NCBI GenBank assembly: GCA_937921035.1 | Contig: CALEUL010000060.1 | Location: 141,502 to 205,501 of the forward strand | DNA from: an uncultured Porphyromonadaceae bacterium | GTDB taxonomy: Bacteria > Bacteroidota > Bacteroidia > Bacteroidales > Muribaculaceae | Reading direction: 5' to 3' | DNA: 64,000 nucleotides | Shown: positions 16,796 through 26,150 of the stretch, one piece after another | How positions within the stretch are numbered: position 1 is the first letter of the stretch | Layout of the letters: every line of letters begins with the position of its first letter | Notes under the pieces: model-generated | What the model saw: the letters and a program-made list of their open reading frames with translations, nothing else | The model's database searches: none | Told to the model about the DNA's origin: nothing | Made by a program: the position numbers and the translations under genes

Positions 16796-17683
16796 ATGTA
16801 TCCGCTATATCAGTCGTATCTTCTGCTCGAAAAAGGCCTCTCCGAAAACTCGCGGCTGGCCTACATATCCGATCTGGAGCGTTTCGAACAGTGGCTCGGT
16901 CCCGACCTTAATGCAGCCGACGCGACAGTAGACCAGATTCACAGTTTCCTGCGCGATCTCCACGACACCGGCATAGCTCTACGCTCGCAGGTTCGCATAA
17001 TTTCGGGCCTGCGCTCATTCTTCCGATGGCTCAACTACGAGGACCTGCGACAGGACAATCCTATGCAGCTTATCGATACGCCCTCGCCCGGACGCCACCT
17101 CCCGGAGGTACTTACAATAGACGAAGTGAACGCTCTCATTTTCTGCGCCGACACCGGCGACCTTTTGGGCCTGCGCAACCGCGCCATGCTCGAACTGCTC
17201 TACGGCTCCGGCCTGCGCGTGAGCGAGCTGTGCAATTTGGAGCGCCGCCGCGTAAATCTCGACGAAGGCTACCTCACCGTTACCGGCAAAGGCAGCAAGG
17301 AGCGCATGGTGCCCATGAGCCAGGACGCCGTGGAGCAGATAACCCTCTACCTTGCCGAGCGCGAGCGCCTGCAGGCCGACCCCGCCCCCGGCGAGGCCGA
17401 CTACCTTTTCCTGAACAGGCGCGGGCGCCACCTCACCCGGGTGATGGTGTTCTATATCGTGCGCGACGCCGCCGAAGCCGCAGGAATAAAAAAGACCATA
17501 TCGCCGCATACCTTGCGACACTCCTTTGCCACGCATCTTCTGGAAGGAGGTGCCAATTTGCGCGCCATACAGCAGATGTTAGGCCACGAATCCATCGCCA
17601 CAACCGAGATATACCTCCACCTCGACAGCTCCCGCCTCCGCGAAGAAATCCTCCTCCATCATCCCCGCAACAAAAAAACATAA
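16796..17683 (+). CDS. xerD: Tyrosine recombinase XerD
   Basis: A 295-residue site-specific recombinase that resolves chromosome dimers at dif with XerC. The N-terminal SAM-like core-binding domain spans about 1-90. The catalytic residues are all present: Arg141 in GLRVSEL, the beta-hairpin GKGSKER at 164-170, His238 and Arg241 in HTLRHSF, His264 in LGHES and the nucleophile Tyr273 in EIYLHLD. The length and motif layout fit the housekeeping enzyme rather than a mobile-element integrase. A shared terminator follows. Confidence 0.93.
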   Translation: MYPLYQSYLLLEKGLSENSRLAYISDLERFEQWLGPDLNAADATVDQIHSFLRDLHDTGIALRSQVRIISGLRSFFRWLNYEDLRQDNPMQLIDTPSPGRHLPEVLTIDEVNALIFCADTGDLLGLRNRAMLELLYGSGLRVSELCNLERRRVNLDEGYLTVTGKGSKERMVPMSQDAVEQITLYLAERERLQADPAPGEADYLFLNRRGRHLTRVMVFYIVRDAAEAAGIKKTISPHTLRHSFATHLLEGGANLRAIQQMLGHESIATTEIYLHLDSSRLREEILLHHPRNKKT

Positions 17684-17700
17684 AACTGAAACATCATATA

Positions 17701-17734
17701 AAAAATCCCGCCGACTGGAGCCGGCGGGATTTTT
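17701..17734. terminator. Bidirectional terminator between xerD and the secreted family gene
   Basis: AAAAATCCCGCCG pairs perfectly with CGGCGGGATTTTT. A/T tracts on both sides serve the converging transcripts. Confidence 0.9.
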
Positions 17735-17753
17735 ATTTATGATTTACGATTTA

Positions 17754-19379
17754 TTATCTTACGCGCAACGATTTGGAAACTTCTACGGTACCGTCGTCGT
17801 ACAAGGTCTTGCAGATAACCATACCTTTATAGGATTCCGAAACACTCATGCCCTGCATATTGTAGTATGTGCGGGAAACGACTTCTTTTTCAGTTCCTAC
17901 CTTGTTCACACCCACGTTGCCGTAGTAAACTATCGGGCTACGCAGCTCCTTGCCTTCTTCGTTGATATATACCGACTGTACGCCACAGCCGTTTTCAGGC
18001 AATTCGAAGTTAAAGTAAACCGAATGATAGTTCCTGTAAACAAAAATCATATCGTTGTCGTACAACGCGAACGGCATGTTAACAGTGTCTTCTGTAAGTC
18101 CAAGCCAAGGATAGCTTTCGGGAGTGAATACAAACCTATCGTTATTGATATAGATGGTATAGTACAATTTGTCCTGGTCCAGAAGGTTGCCGTCTTCATC
18201 ATAATCGGGAATGATGAAATCCATCATTCCTGCTTCAAAATAATCGTCGTATGGAGTTACTTCCAGATCGTACGGTTCTACCGGAGGCGTGTTGATATTG
18301 CGGTTCTGCCAGTTTATCCACACTTCCTCGTATAGTGTCAGAAGATAATAATCGTCAGGCACGGAGCAGATGGCATAACCGTTCTTCAGGGTGAGCGCCT
18401 TGGCTACGGGATCGTAGTTGAAAACGACTTCTTCGGTAGGTGTGCCGCGCAGTGTGTCTTCCGCGGGGTCATATTCAACAATAGAACCCCAAATATACGA
18501 GTAGTACATGATGGATTCATTATATCCAAGGAAAGTGCCGGAAGGTATAGTTACTATGCCATCGGATATCTTGGCTTTTACCCAAGCGTCTTTAACACCT
18601 CGGTCTATACCCTGGATATACATATCGTTTCCGTCCAGTACTACATTAATCAAAGCGTTTTCATAAGGATCGGTATAAGCCCAACGCTCCACAGTTGCCT
18701 CTGCGGGAGGACAAACACCGTTTGTCGCCTCCTGTTCGGTAAGAACGATATCCTTTTCGCCATAGCCAAGCCATGCGTAGCCAGACTCGCCTGTCGGATT
18801 ACCTTCCAGATCGGCAAGTTCGCCGTATGTGGCAAGTCCGAGAAGCAAATCGGGATTTGCTGCCTCGTAACCATTTTCTGTTTTTTTAAGGACATATTTC
18901 ATGTCGTCGGCGGCAACATATGTGGCTCCGGCCGCGTCTCTCTTGATAACCATCGGAATGAGGTAGACTTTCACATAATCTTCTGTCCAGTCGTCATATT
19001 CCTCATATATGTACTGAGGACCTTCAATGACAATAGAACCTTCCGCATCAAAGCTGGCCCTTACATAGCTGAGCAATGTAAAATCGGACATAGGATTGGA
19101 AAGCCAAACATTACCATCTTCGGCAACATATACCTGCCTTACAACTGAGCCCTTGATTTCACTCTCAGACACGCCTTCAAAATAATCGTTTTTGAACGAA
19201 TCACAATTGCGGCTGAAAAATTTCTGTTCTCCGTCGGGAATCTCAAATACAATCTCCGAATCCTCGTCAGGAGCCGGCACTGCCTTGCATACCTTGCTCA
19301 CGGGCTGAGGGGTCTGGGCAAACAACGATGAGGCAGCCATAAGACCGGCCGCCATAAAAAGTAGTAAATTTCTAATCAT
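17754..19379 (-). CDS. Secreted protein of unknown function with short C-terminal sorting motif, paralogue 1
   Basis: A 541-residue acidic exported protein (signal peptide to about FAQ at residue 22). I do not recognise a named domain. It is a paralogue of the protein at 36992-38584: both have a repeated beta unit of the form GN(D/N)MY...WVKAKI..G.V.I..G.F.G, a matching PYDLE...DF.IP..D.DGNL...LYY block near residues 370-420, and the same tail. That tail (YYNMQGMSV, then KGMVI, then DGTVEVSKSLRVR) resembles a shortened T9SS sorting domain and recurs in three proteins of this window. A -7 box TAATTTTG (minus, 19469-19476) gives an untranslated leader of about 85 bases. Confidence 0.7.
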   Translation of the reverse strand: MIRNLLLFMAAGLMAASSLFAQTPQPVSKVCKAVPAPDEDSEIVFEIPDGEQKFFSRNCDSFKNDYFEGVSESEIKGSVVRQVYVAEDGNVWLSNPMSDFTLLSYVRASFDAEGSIVIEGPQYIYEEYDDWTEDYVKVYLIPMVIKRDAAGATYVAADDMKYVLKKTENGYEAANPDLLLGLATYGELADLEGNPTGESGYAWLGYGEKDIVLTEQEATNGVCPPAEATVERWAYTDPYENALINVVLDGNDMYIQGIDRGVKDAWVKAKISDGIVTIPSGTFLGYNESIMYYSYIWGSIVEYDPAEDTLRGTPTEEVVFNYDPVAKALTLKNGYAICSVPDDYYLLTLYEEVWINWQNRNINTPPVEPYDLEVTPYDDYFEAGMMDFIIPDYDEDGNLLDQDKLYYTIYINNDRFVFTPESYPWLGLTEDTVNMPFALYDNDMIFVYRNYHSVYFNFELPENGCGVQSVYINEEGKELRSPIVYYGNVGVNKVGTEKEVVSRTYYNMQGMSVSESYKGMVICKTLYDDGTVEVSKSLRVR

Positions 19380-19468
19380 GTTATGAATGATTATTTTGAA
19401 AGGTTCAATTTTTCCGACGAATAAAAGCGCCGAACCTCTTTAGCGCAAGTTTCGCAAATGATACACAG

Positions 19469-19501
19469 CAAAATTAATTTTTATGTTTCATTTTTCCAAA
19501 A
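19469..19501 (-). promoter_or_regulatory. Promoter of the secreted family gene
   Basis: TAATTTTG (19469-19476) and TTTG (19498-19501) on the minus strand are 21 bases apart. This is one of the best -33/-7 matches in the window. Confidence 0.7.
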
Positions 19502-19578
19502 AAAATGCAATTCTCTAACATAACTATTGTCAATAATTTGCAAAACTCTCGCGACAGCAAAAGACCATATATAATTAT

Positions 19579-19610
19579 CTCCCCCGACGCATATGCCGTC
19601 GGGGGAGAGT
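19579..19610. terminator. Terminator at the end of the mannan operon
   Basis: CTCCCCCGACG pairs perfectly with CGTCGGGGGAG. The T tract is on the plus-strand side; the minus-strand side is only AT-rich. The stem is almost the same as the hairpin inside repeat copy B (49955-49977). Confidence 0.6.
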
Positions 19611-19646
19611 TTTTATGCCAATGTGGCTGTTTCTGTCAATTGTTAT

Positions 19647-20849
19647 TCAATCACGGAGGCGGGCGGCGGCCTCCAGGCACATGCGGGCGTTATGGTAGGG
19701 GCATTTCCAGAAACCGGCCTTGTCATCGCGGCGGTTTATGGTGCCGTCGGGAAGGCGGCTCCAGAACCATTCACCGTTCTCGTGGTCAACGATATTGGCG
19801 TCGATATAGCTCCAGCTTTCCTGCGCCTTGTACCATTGGTTTTCCATGCCGTGAAAACGGGCGAGGTAAATCTGACCGATAACGTTCTCGGCCTGCACCC
19901 ACCAGTGCTTTTCGTCGTCGTAGTGGCCGTTAGCGTGGCGCTCGTATAACATCGAACCGTCGTAGCATCGCCCCTGCAGGGCCGCCAGAGCCACTTTTCG
20001 GGTTACTTCGGTAGTCCGGGCGAGCAAGCCGGCATCGCCTATCACCTGCGCGGCCTCCAGCATAAGCCAGGATGCCTCTATATCGTGGCCGTAGGAAATG
20101 TCGCCGTCCACGCGTCGAAAACCGTCATCAAAAAACAGTCCTAAATGATACGTTTTCGGGTCTACGATTACGTCGTTGAACAGAGCAAGCAACGATGCTG
20201 TCGCCTCGCGGCACTCCTCCGTGGGCCATACGCGCAGAAGATTGGTATATGCCTCCAGAATATGCAGGTGCGTGTTCATCGTCTTGGACGAATTGAGGTC
20301 TTTGTCGCTCAGACGCATGTCAGCGATGGGTTGCCAGTCGCGCTGAGCGGCCTCGAAGTAGCCTCGGCGCTCCCTGTCGCGACTATGCTCCTCTATACAG
20401 CGGAACAGTTTCACGGCAGTGTCGAGTGCCTGGCGGTCTCCGGTAAGGCGCACATATTCGCTAAGGCCGTAAATTGTGAAAGCTATGGCATAAAACTGCT
20501 TCTTGGTGTCGGCAGGTGTGCCGTCGGCCTTGACAGACCAGTACACGCCCCCGAAATCGGGGTCGATGAAATATTTCAGAATATATTTTGCCTGGCAATC
20601 TGCGGCCATTTCATACACATCATCACCTGTAGCACGCGCAGCGGCAGCGAATGTCCACAGAATGCGCGCGTTAAGGATAGCTCCGCGGTCGGCGTCAGCA
20701 TCGAGCACATCGTTGCCGTCGCGGCGCCCATAATAACCGCCGTTGGGGTCATCCATCTTGTCAATCCAATACGGAAGTATATTATTGGTGAGATTTCCAA
20801 TAAGCGAATCAGCGAAGGCCAGACGTTCTTCTCTTCTCATTGTTGTCAA
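19647..20849 (-). CDS. Mannobiose/cellobiose 2-epimerase (AGE family)
   Basis: A 400-residue cytoplasmic enzyme of the N-acylglucosamine 2-epimerase superfamily. It shows the alpha6/alpha6 barrel motifs of cellobiose 2-epimerases: GGYYGRRD, RILWTFAAAAR, TMNTHLHILEAYTNL, YGHDIEASWLM, HWWVQAENVIG and FWKCPYHNARMCLE, which hold the conserved His residues. In mannan PULs this enzyme converts beta-1,4-mannobiose into mannosyl-glucose for the phosphorylase encoded two genes upstream. It is the last gene of the operon, 5 bases after the transporter. Its place next to GH130 and GH26 genes favours mannobiose over cellobiose as substrate. Confidence 0.9.
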   Translation of the reverse strand: MTTMRREERLAFADSLIGNLTNNILPYWIDKMDDPNGGYYGRRDGNDVLDADADRGAILNARILWTFAAAARATGDDVYEMAADCQAKYILKYFIDPDFGGVYWSVKADGTPADTKKQFYAIAFTIYGLSEYVRLTGDRQALDTAVKLFRCIEEHSRDRERRGYFEAAQRDWQPIADMRLSDKDLNSSKTMNTHLHILEAYTNLLRVWPTEECREATASLLALFNDVIVDPKTYHLGLFFDDGFRRVDGDISYGHDIEASWLMLEAAQVIGDAGLLARTTEVTRKVALAALQGRCYDGSMLYERHANGHYDDEKHWWVQAENVIGQIYLARFHGMENQWYKAQESWSYIDANIVDHENGEWFWSRLPDGTINRRDDKAGFWKCPYHNARMCLEAAARLRD

Positions 20850-20854
20850 CAGTA

Positions 20855-22300
20855 TCAGTTGTTTATATTATCAAAATTCTCTGCAACATCCTTTGCCTCC
20901 TCGGTGGATGCGTCCACAGCGGCTCGGCGTTTTTTCAGCGATTCGGCAATCTCGTTCACACGGGCGGTGGTGAGCGGATAGTAGAATACCACGAACACGG
21001 CCAGAGCTGCCACACCGGCAGGGATGAAGGTCATCAGCGCCCACAGACAACTGATAGCCTCGGCTGTCTGCTGCACGGCGGTATCACTGCCGGCCACATA
21101 GCCGCATGCACTCAGCAGCCACAGCACTGCCGCGCCGCCTATGGCACCTCCGAACTTCTGCGCCATCGACGACGACGAGAAAATAAGACCGGTGGATGCC
21201 GTGTGGAAACGTTCCTCGCTATAGTCGGCCACATCTGCATACATAGACCATATCAGCGGCGACATCACGCCTGTAAGGATGGATATGCAGATCTGGAACA
21301 CAAGCATCATGAAGAAGCCTACCGAGCTTACGGGCAGGAAGAAGAAACCTATGCTCAGAACCACAAGAAGAAGGTTCACGAGTATGAAGGTTGTCTTTTT
21401 GCCAAGGCGCGAGGCGATGGGCACCGTAAGAGCCACGCCCACCATGTTGGCCACTTCGCCGATACTCAGGAACAGACCCGAATAAAACAGTACCGACAGG
21501 CCGAAAAGCCACATGCTTGCGTCGGCACCTATTACATCGGCAAAGAAATATGCCACAGTAGCGCCACGCACGGTGTTGAACAGGTTGAAGCACAGTGCCG
21601 CGCCTATAAGCAGCCACCAGGGGCTGTTTTTAAGCAGAGCCTTGAAATCGCTGCCGATGCTCACGACGCTCTTGGAGTGAACCACCTCGCGCGTCATGGC
21701 AAAGCACAACAGGAACAGCAGCAGGCAGGCGCCGGCAATCACGCACATGGAAACCTGCCAGCTTGCAGTGGCTGTCATGCCGAAGTCGTTGCCGAAAAGG
21801 TCGCACAAAGGCTCCCATGCGGCCAATGCGATGAACGAGCCGCCGTAAGCAAAGAACATGCGGTACGACGAGAACACCGTCTTTTCCTTGGAGTCGGCGG
21901 TTATCACGCCGAGCATGGCACCGTAGGGAACGTTGATACCCGTATAGACGGTCATCATAAGGATATAGGTGATATAGGCCCATACAAGTTTGCCGGCATA
22001 CGCAAAATCCGGGGTGGTGAACAGCAGGACTCCACATACGGCGAAAGGTATGCTGAACCACAACAGATAGGGGCGGTATTTGCCCATGCGCGTATCTGTG
22101 CGGTCGGCAATAACGCCCATCATGGGATCGGAAACGGCGTCCCATATGCGCGTTATCATAACAAGCACACCGGCGTCGAGCAGACTGAGGCCAAACACAT
22201 TGGAGTAGAAGAAAGGCAGATAGTAGCTGAAAATCTTCCAGAACATCGACGAGGCCATGTCGCCGAAGCCATATCCTATTTTTCGTTTTAACGATGCCAT
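20855..22300 (-). CDS. GPH-family sugar:cation symporter (MFS)
   Basis: A 481-residue inner-membrane transporter with about twelve hydrophobic segments. The glycoside-pentoside-hexuronide signature is present near the N-terminus (ITRIWDAVSDPMMGVIADRT) together with GKYRPYLLW, and NVPYGAML follows. In B. fragilis-type mannan clusters a transporter of this kind brings mannobiose from the periplasm into the cytoplasm; the same role is inferred here from its place between the phosphorylase and the epimerase. Confidence 0.9.
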   Translation of the reverse strand: MASLKRKIGYGFGDMASSMFWKIFSYYLPFFYSNVFGLSLLDAGVLVMITRIWDAVSDPMMGVIADRTDTRMGKYRPYLLWFSIPFAVCGVLLFTTPDFAYAGKLVWAYITYILMMTVYTGINVPYGAMLGVITADSKEKTVFSSYRMFFAYGGSFIALAAWEPLCDLFGNDFGMTATASWQVSMCVIAGACLLLFLLCFAMTREVVHSKSVVSIGSDFKALLKNSPWWLLIGAALCFNLFNTVRGATVAYFFADVIGADASMWLFGLSVLFYSGLFLSIGEVANMVGVALTVPIASRLGKKTTFILVNLLLVVLSIGFFFLPVSSVGFFMMLVFQICISILTGVMSPLIWSMYADVADYSEERFHTASTGLIFSSSSMAQKFGGAIGGAAVLWLLSACGYVAGSDTAVQQTAEAISCLWALMTFIPAGVAALAVFVVFYYPLTTARVNEIAESLKKRRAAVDASTEEAKDVAENFDNINN

Positions 22301-22332
22301 AAATTCAAGGTGATAAGACGGGTTCTATGCGC

Positions 22333-23511
22333 TCAGTCGATACCGAGTGCCAGATTGGCGTCGATGAGCTTGTTGAGGGTTATAACTGATTCTCCTGTTG
22401 TGAGGCCGTCCTGAGGTGTGTTCATGCAATAGTCCACAAGACGGTCGATGGTACTGGTGGCGACGTGCAAGCGGGTATCCGACGAAGCGTAATAGATGAA
22501 TACCTTGCCGTCCTCGTCTGCAATCCATCCGTTGGAGAACAAAACGTTCATAACGTCGCCGATATACTCGTCGCCCACAGGTGCCATAAAATATCCGCCG
22601 GGCGATGCAATCTTGCGCCAGGGCTCGTCCAGGGCTGTCATGTACATATACAGCACGTAGCGCAGACCCGATGCACATGCACGCACACCGTGGGCCAGAT
22701 GCAGCCAGCCTTTGGGGGTCTTGATGGGATGTGGGCCCTCGCCGTTCTTCACTTCCTTGATTGTGTGATAGTAGCGGGCATCGATAATAACCTCCTTGTC
22801 TACAACAGCGTTGGTGATATCGTCCACAAGCGCCCAGCCTATACCGCCGCCGTTGCCTGTGTCGATAAAGCCATCCTGCGGGCGGGTGTATAGGGCGTAT
22901 TTGCCGTTCACGAACTCGGGATGCAGCACAACGTTGCGCTGCTGGCTCTTGCACTGCAGATCGGGCAGACGCTCCCAGTTCACAAGGTCTTTTGTGCGTG
23001 CTATACCGCAACTTGCCGTTGCTGCAGATAGGTTGCCGGGGCAGCTGTCGTCGTGGCGCTCGGCGCAGAACAGACCGTAGATATATCCGTCCTCGTGGGC
23101 CGTAAGGCGCATGTCGTAGACATTGGTTGCAGGAATAACGTCCTCGGGCATTGTTACGGGATGATCCCAGAAACGGAAATTGTCAATGCCGTTGGGGCTT
23201 TCAGCCACGGCAAAGAACGACTTGCGGTCATAGCCTTCCACACGCACCATAACGATGTATTTGCCTTTCCATTTCATAGCACCCGAGTTCAGCGTGGCGT
23301 TAACGCCGATGCGCTCCATGAAATAGGGGTTGGTTTCGGGGTTGAAATCGTATTTCCAGAAAGGCGGTACGCTTTCGGCTGTTATGACGGGATATCTGTA
23401 ACGCTCGAAAATGCCGTTGCCTTCGATGGGTTCGTTCTTGCGGGTGATAACTTTCTCGTATTCGCCAAGGACAAAAGCCTTGCGGGTCTCAAAGATGTCC
23501 TTCGTGTTCAT
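22333..23511 (-). CDS. GH130 4-O-beta-D-mannosyl-D-glucose phosphorylase
   Basis: A 392-residue cytoplasmic enzyme. Family GH130 motifs include NPETNPYFMERIGVNATLN, KGKYIVMVRVEG, NVYDMRLTAHEDGYIYGLFC and GEGPHPIKTPKGWLHLAHG, which hold the general acid Asp and the phosphate-binding residues. The N-terminal segment and the epimerase nearby fit the mannosylglucose-specific GH130_1 subgroup, which releases mannose-1-phosphate and glucose. Its start overlaps the stop of the upstream GH26 gene as ATGA, so the two are translationally coupled. Confidence 0.92.
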   Translation of the reverse strand: MNTKDIFETRKAFVLGEYEKVITRKNEPIEGNGIFERYRYPVITAESVPPFWKYDFNPETNPYFMERIGVNATLNSGAMKWKGKYIVMVRVEGYDRKSFFAVAESPNGIDNFRFWDHPVTMPEDVIPATNVYDMRLTAHEDGYIYGLFCAERHDDSCPGNLSAATASCGIARTKDLVNWERLPDLQCKSQQRNVVLHPEFVNGKYALYTRPQDGFIDTGNGGGIGWALVDDITNAVVDKEVIIDARYYHTIKEVKNGEGPHPIKTPKGWLHLAHGVRACASGLRYVLYMYMTALDEPWRKIASPGGYFMAPVGDEYIGDVMNVLFSNGWIADEDGKVFIYYASSDTRLHVATSTIDRLVDYCMNTPQDGLTTGESVITLNKLIDANLALGID

Positions 23512-24584
23512 TTTACAAAGACTGTATTGGGATTGTTGTGAAATTCTTTAAAATCGCTCTCTGCTGCATGGCCCGGATAGGGGGCGTAGAAATGCTCTGG
23601 CTTGTCGCTTGCATTGCGCCACACAGTAACATAAGCCACGGGGTGATTCTGGATAACGGGGAGAAGTACACGGGTGTACCAGTCGGGGATTACAACAGAC
23701 TCGCAGCCCGTTTCGGTGAATGCGGCGATTTTGCCGCGGGCGTCGGCTTCGGCAGAAGCTACCGCAAGCGTGGCGTTGGCGTCGTTGATATAAGTTTCCG
23801 TACCGTTCTCGCCGCCGAAATGATAGACGTCGGCACCGAGAATATCCACATATTCATCACCGGGATAACGTTCCATGTATTTTTCCGCTCCGTCGCAGCG
23901 GTCGGGGGAATAAGCCCAAAGCACATTGTCCACACCGTTGCGGTCGAAATTCTCGCGCATAATGGTCCAGAGTTTTTTGTAGTCGTCGGTGCTGCACAGG
24001 TCTCGCCCCCACCAGAACCACGAGCCGGTATGCTCGTGCCAGGGGCGGAAGATTACGCCGATGCGCTCGCCGTTGTCGCGCGTAAGCGACAGGAAAAACT
24101 TGGCGAGCCTGTCCAACTGCGCATTGTAGGCTGCAATTCCTTCGGGAGTGGCCACCATACGGTTCACAATAAGCGAATCAGTAGTCGTCCAGCTGTCCTT
24201 GTGGGTAACGGGGTCCCACAGATGCCAGCTGAAGGTGTTGATGCCGCCGCGGGCGTCCTGCGCCTTCACTTCGGCACGCATTCGCTCGAAAGGCACGCCG
24301 TCGAGGTTGTTCACCGAATCAGATTCGAGTGCGCCGAGGTCCCAGCTCATTACGGCGGGATATTCACCGGTAACGGCGAGTACGTCGGAACGTCCTTCGT
24401 CCAGACGCCAGTCGTGGCCGTATACAGGGTCGTCGTGGTGGCCGAACAGCACCTTCTTTTCGGCAAGGGAGCTTTCCAGACGCTGGCGGAGGTCATCGGC
24501 AGGAGTGGTTGTTTTCATTTCTTTGCGGGCACAGGATACGAGCGATGCCGCAGCAAGGGCTATGATAGCGATTTTTTTCATCAT
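23508..24584 (-). CDS. GH26 beta-mannanase lipoprotein
   Basis: A 358-residue lipoprotein with lipobox LVSC (Cys18). The GH26 fold is clear: LFGHHDDPVYG at the start of the catalytic domain, SWHLWDP, the acid/base Glu184 in FRPWHEHTGSWFWWG and the nucleophile Glu291 in AFTETG. It cuts beta-1,4-mannan chains or oligosaccharides in the periplasm or at the cell surface. There is no accessory domain, unlike the GH26 gene 3 bases upstream, so it may be the periplasmic mannobiose-producing enzyme (inference). Confidence 0.93.
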   Translation of the reverse strand: MMKKIAIIALAAASLVSCARKEMKTTTPADDLRQRLESSLAEKKVLFGHHDDPVYGHDWRLDEGRSDVLAVTGEYPAVMSWDLGALESDSVNNLDGVPFERMRAEVKAQDARGGINTFSWHLWDPVTHKDSWTTTDSLIVNRMVATPEGIAAYNAQLDRLAKFFLSLTRDNGERIGVIFRPWHEHTGSWFWWGRDLCSTDDYKKLWTIMRENFDRNGVDNVLWAYSPDRCDGAEKYMERYPGDEYVDILGADVYHFGGENGTETYINDANATLAVASAEADARGKIAAFTETGCESVVIPDWYTRVLLPVIQNHPVAYVTVWRNASDKPEHFYAPYPGHAAESDFKEFHNNPNTVFVK

Positions 24585-24587
24585 TTA

Positions 24588-26036
24588 TTATTTCAGACTG
24601 GGCATGTCGCCTCGGTTGATAACATAGGAACTTTCGAGCACGGCTTTGAGCGATTCAACAGTATTGCCGAAACCGTCGGTGGTAGCGTTGCCTTTGTGCT
24701 GGTCGTAGGTATACCACAGGTTGAACCACGACCAGTGAGCGCCGTCAGCGAAGCATTTGTCGGGATTCTGTATGCGGCCGGTCTCGCTGAGGGTAACAAG
24801 GCGCTTGCCGCCGGTCATGTTAACAAGGGCGGTGTATGCGGCCTTCTGCGAGCTGTCGTTGTCGGCGTAGATATCCACACCCACAACATCGCACCAGTCG
24901 TTGCCCGGATAGGAAGCGGCCATACGGTCATAGTAGCCTTCCTCGCACTGTGCCGTCCATACCCAGATAAGATTGTTGAGGCCGTGGTGGTTCACAAGGC
25001 GGTCGTACATCAGTTTCCAGAGTTCTTTTGTGGGTTCGTCGCCGTAGCGGCCCCACCAGAACCATGCGCCGTTGTATTTATAGCTGCCGGCGGCTTCGTG
25101 GAGCGGACGCCACAGAACGGGAATGCCTGCATCCTGGAGCAGTTTCAGATACCCGGCCACCTTGTCGATGTCGGCCAGAATACACTCATGCTGCCATGTG
25201 CCTTCCTTCACGGCCTCGCGGATATCAAAGTTTGTGCCGGAACCGCCGTTGGCAGGTTTGATGCTTGAATCGTAGCGGCTGTAGTTCTTGCTGTCGTACG
25301 CCTCCTTGTCGGTAGGCACGCGCCAGTGCCACATGTAGCTCACCAGACCGTTTGCGGCCCACTGCTCTTTGGCGGGATTTATATCGGAATAATCAATCCA
25401 GTTCTGGCCGCTTTCGGGCAGATGGATGAAATCGTAGCCGGTTATGGCCACATCCTTGCCTGTAACTTTCTTTATCCAGCCGGCGAAATCGTTGTTGTTG
25501 TTCACGTTTGCCATTGCACCGGAAAGAATCTTCTTGCCGTGCTGCTCAACAAAGAACTTATAGACGTTCTGAGCCTCCTTGGTGGCTTTTTCGTTCAGCA
25601 GGGGCAGGAAATCGGGGGTAACAGGGTCGGGATTAACAGGTTCGCTACCTTCGGAAGTTTTGAATTTAAGATTCAGAGCCGGAGCATAAGACGATGTTCC
25701 TCGGCCAAAAACAGCATCGGCAGGAATTGCAAGCTCATACTCGGTGGACTTGCGGAGCGATACCGCAATGTCTATGGTGTTTCCGTCCTTCACCGTGGCG
25801 CTCACACTGGAGCCGTTAAGGGTGATGGCGGCACTATGATTCAGAATTATGTCGGTGGTATATGTTACCGTAATTGCTTTGGTCTCCGGGTCGATTTCGG
25901 CGCCTTCGGCGACAGATACGCTGCTGATTTCAGTTTTAGCTGTCGGTTCGTCCTCGCTTTTATCGCTGCAGGATGTTATGTTCATGCAAAGTGCCGCGCA
26001 TGCTGCTAACGACAGTATTTTGCTGTATATCTTCAT
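24588..26036 (-). CDS. GH26 beta-mannanase lipoprotein with N-terminal Ig-like domain
   Basis: A 482-residue lipoprotein (lipobox ITSC, Cys23) whose Cys is followed by Ser-Asp-Lys, a charged tail that fits surface export. An Ig-like, Big_5-type domain spans about 35-128 and a short linker leads to the GH26 domain (145-482). The acid/base Glu314 is in WRPLHEAAGS and the nucleophile Glu418 in LSETG. It probably makes the first cuts in mannan outside the cell. The gene is separated from the glycan-binding protein gene upstream by 114 bases that contain a strong hairpin, so its expression may be set apart from that of the outer-membrane genes. Confidence 0.93.
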   Translation of the reverse strand: MKIYSKILSLAACAALCMNITSCSDKSEDEPTAKTEISSVSVAEGAEIDPETKAITVTYTTDIILNHSAAITLNGSSVSATVKDGNTIDIAVSLRKSTEYELAIPADAVFGRGTSSYAPALNLKFKTSEGSEPVNPDPVTPDFLPLLNEKATKEAQNVYKFFVEQHGKKILSGAMANVNNNNDFAGWIKKVTGKDVAITGYDFIHLPESGQNWIDYSDINPAKEQWAANGLVSYMWHWRVPTDKEAYDSKNYSRYDSSIKPANGGSGTNFDIREAVKEGTWQHECILADIDKVAGYLKLLQDAGIPVLWRPLHEAAGSYKYNGAWFWWGRYGDEPTKELWKLMYDRLVNHHGLNNLIWVWTAQCEEGYYDRMAASYPGNDWCDVVGVDIYADNDSSQKAAYTALVNMTGGKRLVTLSETGRIQNPDKCFADGAHWSWFNLWYTYDQHKGNATTDGFGNTVESLKAVLESSYVINRGDMPSLK

Positions 26037-26105
26037 TTTGATTTATCTTGAGGGAAATTTACCTTGTAGATTGTAGTTTCTTTTGGAATCCGATAGAGAA
26101 AAGAA

Positions 26106-26140
26106 CGTGGGCTGCGAAACAGCTGCGTCCGCAGCCCACG
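26106..26140 (-). terminator. Strong hairpin inside the mannan operon
   Basis: CGTGGGCTGC pairs perfectly with GCAGCCCACG in the gap between the binding-protein gene and the GH26 genes. On the minus strand the 3' side continues TTCTTTTCTC, a weak T tract. It may act as a partial terminator or as a 3' stabiliser for the upstream message. Confidence 0.6.
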
Positions 26141-26150
26141 CGCTGTTGCA

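Noticed and set aside
16796..17683. Mobile-element integrase
   Set aside because: Motif layout, length and the housekeeping context fit chromosomal XerD; no element boundaries are seen.
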